This document shows, piece by piece, positions 47,424-55,900 of a DNA stretch of 64,000 bases. Origin of the DNA: Thiosocius sp963719025 (lineage in GTDB: Bacteria; Pseudomonadota; Gammaproteobacteria; Chromatiales; Chromatiaceae). The stretch lies in the NCBI GenBank assembly GCA_963719025.1, contig CAVRBK010000053.1, positions 1 to 64,000 of the forward strand. Direction: 5' to 3'. Numbering within the stretch: the first letter of the stretch is position 1; each line of letters begins with the position of its first letter. Made by a program: the position numbers and the translations under genes. The notes under the pieces were generated by a model. It was not told where the DNA came from, did no database searches, and worked only from the letters and a program-made list of their open reading frames with translations.

Positions 47424-48381
47424 ATGAACCTTGATTTTCTCGAATTCGAGCAGCCTATCGCCGAGCTGCAGGCCAAGATCGAAGAGCTTGCGACTGGTCG
47501 GAAATGACAACGAAATCAATATCCAGGAGGAGATCGAGCGCCTTGAGGGCAAGAGTCGCTCTCTCACCGAATCGATTTTTTCGAATCTCACCCCATGGCA
47601 GATCTCGCAGTTGTCACGCCACCCGCTGCGTCCCTATACGCTCGACTATGTCTCGCGCATCGTCGACGACTTCGAGGAATTGCACGGCGATCGGACCTTC
47701 GCCGATGACAAGGCGATCGTCGCCGGATTAGGGCGCATCGACGGGCGTGCGGTCATGCTGATCGGCCATCAGAAAGGGCGCGATACCAAGGAAAAAATCA
47801 GTCGCAATTTCGGTATGCCCCGGCCCGAGGGCTACCGCAAGGCACTGCGCCTGATGAAACTTGCCGAGCGCTTCGGCCTGCCCGTGGTGACCTTTATCGA
47901 CACGCCGGGCGCCTATCCCGGGGTGGGAGCGGAGGAGCGCGGTCAGAGCGAGGCCATTGCGCGCAATCTGTTCGAGATGTCCGGATTGCGCACGCCGATC
48001 ATTGCTACCGTTATCGGAGAAGGTGGGTCGGGCGGGGCGCTTGCGATCGGGGTCTGCGATCGACTGATGATGATGCAGTACAGCACCTACTCGGTGATCT
48101 CGCCGGAGGGCTGTGCGTCCATTCTCTGGAAGGATTCGGAAAAGGCGCCGCTGGCCGCCGAGGCGATGGGCATCACCTCGCCACAGCTGAAAGAGCACAA
48201 GCTGATCGATGATATCGTGCCGGAACCGCTGGGTGGCGGGCATCGCGATCCCGATGCGGTGGCGCGCAATCTCAAACAGGCCCTGATCAAGGCCATCGAT
48301 GAGGTCTGTGAGACCTCGATCGAGCGTCTGCTGGAACAGCGCTATGAGCGCCTGATGTCTTACGGTGTTGTCGCCAGCTGA
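47424..48381 (+). CDS. accA: acetyl-CoA carboxylase carboxyltransferase subunit alpha, frameshifted once
   Basis: AccA transfers the carboxyl group from biotin to acetyl-CoA. ATG 47424 starts MNLDFLEFEQPIAELQAKIE. An extra G near 47490 (CTT-G-CGA) breaks the frame; it resumes LVGNDNEINIQEEIERLE. FPVVTFIDTPGAYPGVGAEE-type residues, IGEGGSGGALAIGV and SVISPEGCASILWKD are diagnostic. Corrected length is about 318. It follows dnaE as in E. coli. Confidence 0.94.
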
Positions 48382-48439
48382 GAAAGGCCCCGCTTGCGGC
48401 GGCGGGTCATCGCTATCGCTGCACAGCGGGTGGTGATGC

Positions 48440-49810
48440 TTGTCGCCCGCTAAGCGCAGCCGAACCTTCAATCTGGATCACCTGATCCGGCAATTTCTCG
48501 ATCTGCTTCCCTCTCCGGCGCGCTATTGGCTGGGGTTCAGTGGTGGCCTGGATTCCACCGCGCTGCTGCATGCGCTGGCGTGCGTACGCGATCGCCTGCC
48601 GGCCCCGCTGGCGGCGGTGCATATTGACCATGGTCTGCAGGGCGAATCAGCGGCTTGGGCGCAGCACTGTCGGGATGTCTGCCGCCGGCTCGAGTTGCCG
48701 CTGCATGTTATCGAGGTAGATGCAAAGGCTGCGCCGGGTGAAAGTCCGGAGGCGGCCGCCCGTAATGCGCGCTACGCCGCCATCGATCGACTGGTCGGTG
48801 AAGATGAAATGTTGCTTACGGCGCATCATCTCGATGACCAGGCCGAAACGGTGATGCTGCAACTGATGCGCGGTGCCGGGGTCGATGGCCTGTCGGCGAT
48901 GCCCCTGGTCCAGGTGCGTGGCAAGGGGTGGCATGCGCGCCCGCTTCTGCCATGGCGGCGTTCGGCCCTGCTGGACTGGGCCCGTCAGAACGACCTCGAC
49001 TGGGTCGAGGACCCGAGCAATGTGCAGACTGACGCCGACCGCAACTTTCTGCGTCACCAGGTGCTCCCACAATTGCTGACGCGTTGGCCTGCGGCGATCG
49101 AAAATCTCGCTGGATCCGCTGCGCATTGCGCCGATGCCTCGGCCACGCTGCGCGCGCAGGCGAGGGTGGACCTGGCCCAGGTACAAGGTGCCGACGGGGC
49201 ACGCCTGGCTATCGATGCCCTGGCAAGGCTGCCGGAAAGCCGGCAGCGCAATCTGCTGCGAGCCTGGCTGCGCGACCGGGCGGTGCCGCCGCTGCCCCAG
49301 CGCCGCCTCGCCGATGCGCTGGACCAGGTTCTCAATGCGCGGCCCGATGCCGACGTCTGCATCGCCTGGGCCGGCTGGCAGTTGCGTCGTTTTCGTCGCG
49401 AACTCTGGCTGCTGCCGGCGGGAGGCGGTACAGAAGATCATGGGCCTGTCGTCTGGCGCGGTGACGAGATGAGCCTGGGTGGTGGCCGCGGCACCCTGCA
49501 GCGCCGGCTGGCGCCCGGAGGGATCGATCCCGCCATCTGGGAAAAAGGCCGCGTGGAGATCGGGTACCGCTCTGCGGGTATGAAATGTCGTCCGGCAGGC
49601 AGGCAGGGTTCGCGCAGCTTCAAGAAACTGATGCAGGAATACGGCGTGCCATCCTGGCAGCGCGCCATCCTGCCGGTTGTCCTGATCGATGGACAGCCCG
49701 CCGCGATTGCCAATTGCTGCGTCTGCGAGCCGTTTGCTGCGCCGCAGGGAACACCCGGCTGGGTGATTGCCTGGATCCCGGAAGAAAATCTTCCTTTCGA
49801 GGTCACTTAA
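48440..49810 (+). CDS. tilS: tRNA(Ile)-lysidine synthetase, 456 aa
   Basis: TilS modifies C34 of the CAU-anticodon tRNA-Ile. The PP-loop is FSGGLDSTALLHALA near residue 34. AVHIDHGLQ, ARNARYAAIDRL and TAHHLDDQAETVMLQLMRGA are diagnostic; TilS-specific C-terminal domains follow (FKKLMQEYGVPSWQR). The start is TTG 48440. The frame is intact. It lies after accA, as in E. coli. Confidence 0.95.
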   Translation: MSPAKRSRTFNLDHLIRQFLDLLPSPARYWLGFSGGLDSTALLHALACVRDRLPAPLAAVHIDHGLQGESAAWAQHCRDVCRRLELPLHVIEVDAKAAPGESPEAAARNARYAAIDRLVGEDEMLLTAHHLDDQAETVMLQLMRGAGVDGLSAMPLVQVRGKGWHARPLLPWRRSALLDWARQNDLDWVEDPSNVQTDADRNFLRHQVLPQLLTRWPAAIENLAGSAAHCADASATLRAQARVDLAQVQGADGARLAIDALARLPESRQRNLLRAWLRDRAVPPLPQRRLADALDQVLNARPDADVCIAWAGWQLRRFRRELWLLPAGGGTEDHGPVVWRGDEMSLGGGRGTLQRRLAPGGIDPAIWEKGRVEIGYRSAGMKCRPAGRQGSRSFKKLMQEYGVPSWQRAILPVVLIDGQPAAIANCCVCEPFAAPQGTPGWVIAWIPEENLPFEVT

Positions 49811-49936
49811 GCGTTCAGAAGTTGTCACGCATTCGCTAAAGATTCCCAAGGCGTTACCGCTAAGCCACCTGAACAAGGCACTTGTCTCCCGATCGGGAAC
49901 AATACCGCTGTGTCACCGGAGATTGAGGAGTCTCAC

Positions 49937-50422
49937 ATGAAAAAACAGGCTGGCTTCACCCTCGTCGAATTGGTGGTGGTGATCATAATTTTGGGAATTC
50001 TGGCGGCGACGGCGTTGCCGAGATTCATGAACGTACAGACCCAGGCGCATGAAGCGGCCGTTGCGGGTGCAGGAGGCGGATTCGGTTCCGGTATCACCAT
50101 GTTCCGGGCGCAATGGGTCGCTAACGGACACACCGCCGCGCAGGCCAACGTCGCCGGTTTTGGTGACAGTACCGTGGATTCGAACGCGGCCGGTTGGCCG
50201 GTAGGCATCGGTGGCAATACCACGATCGACAACCATGATGCCTGCGTCGAGGTCTGGAATGGCGTGATGCAGAACCCGCCTTCGGTGGCGACCGGTACTA
50301 CTGAGGATTACCGCGCCGTGGCGGCGGGGCAGGTCTGTACGTACACCTATCAGGGTGATGCCAGTACGACCCGCAGGATCGCCTATAACGCTTCGACCGG
50401 AGCGATCTCCTTGACCAACTGA
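49937..50422 (+). CDS. type IV pilin-like protein, MSHA pilin type (MshA/MshB-like), 161 aa
   Basis: ATG 49937 has GAGGAG at 49925-49930. MKKQAG then FTLVELVVVIIILGILAATA is a textbook class III signal: PilD cleaves after the Gly and Glu5 is present. The C-terminal globular part has cysteines (DNHDACVEVWNG and GQVCTYTY) likely to form a disulfide. The downstream genes encode MshC/D/O/P/Q-like proteins, so it is the major or first minor pilin of an MSHA-like fibre. Confidence 0.85.
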   Translation: MKKQAGFTLVELVVVIIILGILAATALPRFMNVQTQAHEAAVAGAGGGFGSGITMFRAQWVANGHTAAQANVAGFGDSTVDSNAAGWPVGIGGNTTIDNHDACVEVWNGVMQNPPSVATGTTEDYRAVAAGQVCTYTYQGDASTTRRIAYNASTGAISLTN

Positions 50423-50451
50423 TCGTTCAGGGGGTTTCACAGCGTAGTGCT

Positions 50452-50979
50452 ATGACGATGCATGCAGGAAAAACCAGAACGCGACCCCAGGGTCGCGTTT
50501 TCGTTATCTGCCATGGTTGTCAGGCGGGGTACACACTGGTCGAACTGATCATGGTGATCATGCTGATGGGGATACTCGCTACGAACGTCATGCCGCGGTT
50601 CTTCGAGGCCAGCCGCTTTGAGGCGATGGGTTACGCCGACGCCATACTCGGAACGGTCCGCTATGCGCGAAAGATTGCCCTGGCGACGCGCTGCGACACC
50701 CGGGTTGAGGTGACGCCAATATCTTATGCCTTGTACCAGCGCGAAAACGATTGCACGAGTGGCGCCCTGACCCGCCCGGTGGCCCGCCCCGGGAGCGAGG
50801 ATTGGTCAGGGTCTGCGCCATCAGGCGTGAGTGTCGGTACCCTGGATATCTATTTTGATGCCCAGGGACGACCTCACGACAGCAGCAGCGGCACGCTCAT
50901 CACTGCGTCACAGACACTGTCCGTCGGGACGCGCAGCATAACCCTCGAACCTGCGACCGGATACGTGCACTCAGGATGA
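50452..50979 (+). CDS. type IV pilin-like/pseudopilin protein (MshC/GspH-like), 175 aa
   Basis: The prepilin site is unusual: CQAG then YTLVELIMVIMLMGILAT, with Tyr rather than Phe at +1; Glu5 is present. A leader of about 28 residues precedes it, longer than usual, so a later start (none ideal) is possible. The body (ARKIALATRCDTRVEVTP and a second Cys in ENDCTSG) resembles the GspH/MshC fold. It overlaps the next gene by four bases. Confidence 0.8.
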   Translation: MTMHAGKTRTRPQGRVFVICHGCQAGYTLVELIMVIMLMGILATNVMPRFFEASRFEAMGYADAILGTVRYARKIALATRCDTRVEVTPISYALYQRENDCTSGALTRPVARPGSEDWSGSAPSGVSVGTLDIYFDAQGRPHDSSSGTLITASQTLSVGTRSITLEPATGYVHSG

Positions 50980-51440
50980 ACAGGCGGCGACAGACAGGGA
51001 CGACATTGGTTGAGCTTGTGGTTGCGATGGTCATCATCTCGATCGTTGCCACCAGTGCAATGATGCTGATCATGCGCACCGCCGGCAGCAGCGCTGATCC
51101 CCTGATCAGGATCCAGGCGATCGCGATCGCCGAGTCCTACATGGAGGAAATTCTTGCCCAAGCCCTGCTCGATCCATCGGGTGGCGATACCGGTGGCCCT
51201 GAGGCCGGCGAGGTGCGAGCGACGTATGACGATGTCACCGATTATCACGGTCTCGCCGACAACAATGGGGCATTTGACCAGGCAGGCAATGCGATCGCGG
51301 AACTGGCTGGCTATAACGTCGCGGTCAGCGTCAGCAATGCGACCCTGAACGGGGGTGCGGCGAAACGCATAGCGGTAACCGTCAGTTACGACGGTGATGC
51401 GGATTTCACCTTCCCGCTCACGGCGTATCGATTGAATTGA
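50976..51440 (+). CDS. type IV pilin-like protein (MshD-like), 154 aa
   Basis: MNRRRQTG is a short leader followed by TTLVELVVAMVIISIVATSA; Thr occupies +1, and Glu5 is present. A segment AIAIAESYMEEILAQAL follows, as in MshD/GspI-type minor pilins. It overlaps the preceding gene by four bases (ATGA) and its TGA overlaps the next ATG, so translation is coupled. Confidence 0.8.
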   Translation: MNRRRQTGTTLVELVVAMVIISIVATSAMMLIMRTAGSSADPLIRIQAIAIAESYMEEILAQALLDPSGGDTGGPEAGEVRATYDDVTDYHGLADNNGAFDQAGNAIAELAGYNVAVSVSNATLNGGAAKRIAVTVSYDGDADFTFPLTAYRLN

Positions 51441-52417
51441 TGGCAATGAACGGCATCCGCCCAGCACAAACGATGACGGTGCAGCAACGGGGTAAACACC
51501 GCGGCTCGAGCAATCGCCAGGGCAGCAAGACTCAGCGTGGCTTCACCCTGGTCGAACTGATCATCGTGATCATTCTCAGCGGTGCACTCTCGATGGTGGT
51601 GATGCAGTTTATTACCGCGCCGATCGATGCCTATGTCGACCAGGGGCGTCGGGCGCGACTGGTGGATATCGCCGAGACGGCCATGGGGCAGATCTCCCGG
51701 GATGTCCGCCAGGCACTGCCCAACAGTATCCGTATCGGCTGCGGAGGCAACTGCCTGGAGTTCCTGCGGATTGTCACGGGTGGTCGTTTTCGCGCTGGCC
51801 CCGCCGGTGATGTTCTGAGTTTTCTGCCCGCAGACAGCGATACCAGCTTCGACGTTTTGGGGCCGTTCCAAGGCTTCGCGGGCCTCGCCACCTCGACCTC
51901 GCCCACCGCCTGCGTCGCGGGCAACGCGGCCTGTGTCGCGGTCTATAACACCGGGCAGAGTGGAACGGACGCGTGGAACAGAGACCACCTGGCTGGCACC
52001 TGGCGACCGGATAACCTGGCCACGCTGAGCGCGATCTCGTCGGGTTCGGTGTCGTTCAATAACGCAAACTTCTCCAGTGGCGATGCCGCGTTTCCAGCGA
52101 GCTCTCCGGCGCAGCGGTTCTTCATTGTCGATTCGCCGGTCAGCTATCTATGCGACCCCGGCGCGGGAACGCTGAGGATCTACCAGGGGTACAGTCTCAG
52201 TCATCCGCACAGCGCGGCCGATGAGCATGCCGAATTGATCGCGCTCGACAATCCTGCGGAGCATGCCCTGCTGGCGGAGCAGCTGGTGGCCTGCCAGTTC
52301 AGCTACGTGGCCGGTACGCCAAGCCGCAATGGGCTGCTGACGATCAACCTCTCGGTTGCCGAGGACGGCGAGCAGTTGACCCTGCTGGAGCAGGTGCATG
52401 TGAGTAACACACCATGA
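51440..52417 (+). CDS. minor pilin MshO/GspJ-like, 325 aa
   Basis: The start ATG 51440 lies within TGATG at the previous stop. After a 34-residue basic leader comes QRG then FTLVELIIVIILSGALSMVV, a standard prepilin site with Glu5. The large globular part contains GQISRDVRQALPNSIRI, typical of MshO/GspJ, and three cysteine pairs (IGCGGNCLEF, TACVAGNAACVAV, SYLCDPG with QLVACQF). Confidence 0.82.
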   Translation: MAMNGIRPAQTMTVQQRGKHRGSSNRQGSKTQRGFTLVELIIVIILSGALSMVVMQFITAPIDAYVDQGRRARLVDIAETAMGQISRDVRQALPNSIRIGCGGNCLEFLRIVTGGRFRAGPAGDVLSFLPADSDTSFDVLGPFQGFAGLATSTSPTACVAGNAACVAVYNTGQSGTDAWNRDHLAGTWRPDNLATLSAISSGSVSFNNANFSSGDAAFPASSPAQRFFIVDSPVSYLCDPGAGTLRIYQGYSLSHPHSAADEHAELIALDNPAEHALLAEQLVACQFSYVAGTPSRNGLLTINLSVAEDGEQLTLLEQVHVSNTP

Positions 52418-52857
52418 CAGTCCGGCATCCGGCCTGCTGCTTGTCTCGCCGCCCGCGGCGGGCTGCGTTAGCACGCGCGGCGGGGTTTTCTCTGCTTACC
52501 GCGCTGTTTCTTCTGGTCGTGGTATCGAGCCTGGCGGCCTACATGGTCAACCTTGCAACGGTGCAGCATCTGTCGAGCGCCATGGCGGGACAAAACTCGC
52601 GTGCCCTGTACATGGCGGTCAGTGGCCTGGAGTGGGCAACGGCGGAAATCCGCACCAACCCGGGGAGCTGTCCGACCGTGCCAAGCACGTTCAGTTCTGA
52701 CGGCTTCACGATCGAACTGCAGGCCTGTTCGCGGAATCCGGTGACCGAGTCGGGAGTGACCTATGCGCTTTACGATCTGGCCGTTGAGGCCAGCCAGGGC
52801 ACCTTCGGCACGACTGGCTTCGTCAGTCGTTCACTGCGCGCAACGGTATTGGAGTGA
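52414..52857 (+). CDS. MshP-like minor pilin, 147 aa
   Basis: ARAAG then FSLLTALFLLVVVSSLAAYM is a prepilin-like helix, but position 5 is Thr, not Glu, as expected for the tip-located MshP/GspK class. SRALYMAVSGLEWATAEI follows. It overlaps the MshO-like gene by four bases and immediately precedes the large adhesin gene, the same order as mshO-mshP-mshQ. Confidence 0.8.
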   Translation: MTVRHPACCLSRRPRRAALARAAGFSLLTALFLLVVVSSLAAYMVNLATVQHLSSAMAGQNSRALYMAVSGLEWATAEIRTNPGSCPTVPSTFSSDGFTIELQACSRNPVTESGVTYALYDLAVEASQGTFGTTGFVSRSLRATVLE

Positions 52858-52964
52858 CAGGTGAAGAAAGAGCCGCTATCGGAGGAGCAGTCCTCGACAA
52901 CTGCAGGAACGGTTATGTCGATGCGCCACTGCAAATCGGATGTCCTGATTGCCGGAAACAACCA

Positions 52965-55900
52965 ATGAATGCGCTGAGAACACTCGCCATTATTGTGTCG
53001 ACGGCATTGACGACTTCCGCTGTGGCCTATGACCTGCTGGCGCCTGTGTACCCAACGGCGATCACCGCAATCCAAACGCAGTACAACAGCACCTCCTGGG
53101 CCGCGGCGAACCTGTTGGATGACCAGGCATCGACACGCTGGCTATCCCGTCAGCGCGATAATGACATCACCTTCGCATTCGATGGTTCCCGATCGGTCCG
53201 CTGTTTCAGCCGCTTCAACCTGGACAACTACGGTTCTACCCGATCGATCCGCCAGTTCATGTTGCTGCACACGAGCGATGCCGGTCTGGCTGCCGATGTC
53301 GGTACGGTCGGCTGGACGCCGATCGTTGCCGACGTCACCCCTGCAGGTGAGATGAATCATCTGCACTGGGGGCAGGGGGGACGCATATCGGCGATTGATA
53401 CGCAGTACAACAGTACCAGCTGGGCGGCGGCCCATATCAACAACGGTAACCCGGCCGATTTCTGGCTGAGCGGGCGGATGCATAACACGCTCGACTTCGA
53501 TTTCGACACCGACTGGGATGGCAGCACGGGCAATACGATCAACATCAGCCGGTTTGCCCTGCAAAACTACGGTGGCAATCGCTCTATCCACCTGTTTCAG
53601 GTGGAAGTCAGCCAGGATGGCGCGAGCTGGCAGAAACTCGAGGTGCCGGGCAGTGGGCCGGGAGATCCCGACTTCAATTTCGCGTTGCAGCATGAAGGCG
53701 GCGCGTTGACTGCGATCAATCGCGAATACAACGCGACGAGCTGGGCGGGCGCGAATATTCACGATGGTGCGAGCCAGACCATCTGGCTCAGCGGCGTGAT
53801 GAACAATAACCTGGATTTTGCGTTCGACCCCGACGGTGATGGCATCACAGGTGCCGACGGGGATACCGACGACCGGTTCTTGATGGAAGAGTTTATCCTC
53901 GAAAACTACGGCACCACGCGCTCTGTTCGCGAGTTCCAGGTTTTAGTCAAAACGGCAGGCAACCCGAGCTGGCAGGCCATCCCGGTGCCCGGAGGCGTCG
54001 TTGGCGAGGCAGATTTCAATTTTGCCCTTTCCCACAACGGGGGCTCACTGACCAGCATCGACACCCAGTACAACACCAGCAGTTGGGCGGCCGCCAATAT
54101 CCATGATGGCGCCAGCCAGACCATCTGGCTGAGCGGCAAGGCCAACAACACGTTGGACTTTGCGTTCGACACGGACGGCGATGGTGTCCCGGCTGCCGTC
54201 GCCGACCGCTTCACCCTGCAGAAGATCGCCCTGGAGAATTATGGTTCCTCGAGGTCGATGAGAGATTTTCAGGTCGAGGTAAAAACCGCCGCGGTACCGG
54301 ATTGGACCAGGCTGACCGTGCCGGGGTCTACAGCGGGCGATCCCGGGTTCAATTTTCTGTCGCGGCACGAGGGTGGCGTGTTGACAGGTTTCAGCTCGCA
54401 ATACAATGCGAGCAGCTACGCCGCAGCCAATCTCAATGATGGCAGTCCGCTTTCCCTTTGGCTGAGCAGCAGTGCAACGAATACACTGGAATATGCCTTT
54501 GATACCGATCTCGACGGCAGCGCATCGGATGCCATAGGGTTCTCGACGCTGCGCATGCACAACTACGGGAATACGCGATCGGTAGCGACCTTCGAGATCG
54601 ACGTGCAGATCGCCGGCGGCCCCTGGCAGCCGCTACCGGCGCCGGGTGGCGGCACCGTCTTCAGTGCCGTCCAGGGTAGTGCGGCGCAGGAATGGTCTGT
54701 GACCCCGCAGAACAATGTCACGGCATTTCGTTTACGCACGCTCTCCAACTTCGGGGATACCTACACCGGGTTTCGTGAACTGGAACTGCTGGGCGATGCA
54801 GTGGGTCCGACGCATACCTTCGTTGCCGCGCAGGCAGCGAGTGAGCAGGTCATCGCGCTTGCCCCGGCCGATCAGCCAGCCGAGGTGACGGACGTTCGGC
54901 TGCGCGCAATCAACAATTATGGCGACATCTACACCGGGGTTCGCGAGTTCCGTCTCCTCGGCGACAGCGTCACCCGGAACCGGACCTTTGTTGCCCAGCA
55001 GGGGCAGGCCGAGCAGGTTTTCACGATTGATCCCGCGGACCGGCCCAGCGGGATAACCGCATTGCGGCTGCAGACAATCAGCAATTACGGTGACACCTAC
55101 ATCGGGGTGCGTGAACTGCGTCTGCTGGGTCCGGCAGTCTCCGCTTCGCATACCTTCGTTGCCACCAATGCATCGAGTCGCCAAGTGTTCTCACTCGATC
55201 CGGAAGATGCCGCATCCGACGTGGTGTCGGCCAGATTGCGTACCATCAACAACTACGGTGACACCTATATCGGGGCGCGCGAATTCGAACTGCTTGGCAC
55301 GCCCGTCGGGCCGTCCTACCTGTTCGATGCCGATCAGGCGTCGACCGAACAGAGTTGGAGTTTTCCCCCGGTGAGTGCCCGGCTGTTCCGGCTGCATACG
55401 TTCGACAACTACGGTGACACCTATACCGGCGCGAAGGAGATCGGGCTCGAGACGTCCGCCGCCTGCGACCCGCTTGCCTTGTGGCATCTGGACGAACTGA
55501 ACTGGGGTAGCGTCCTCGACAGCTCGGGGAACAATCATGCAGGGAGCGCCGCGAACGGGGTTAAGACCGCCTACGACTTTCCGGTGATCGCGGGTTCTCC
55601 CGGCACCTGCCGACACGGTGTGTTCGATGGCCAGGATGACTTTCTGCAGTTTTCCACCGTGCCGAATCTGACCGAGAGCTTCACCGTCGCGGCCTGGATC
55701 AGGGCCAACGAGTTGGGGGGCGATCAACGCATTTTCGCCGATGACGGCAGCAACAGCGGTGGTTTCGCATTCAGCCTTGGCGATGGCGGAGACGGGCGGC
55801 TGCGCTTCTTCTCGCGCGCGGTGAATCCGGTCATTCTCGACAGCCCGCCGGTGATCACGCCGGAGACCTGGCATTTCGTGGCCATCGTGCACGATGCCGT

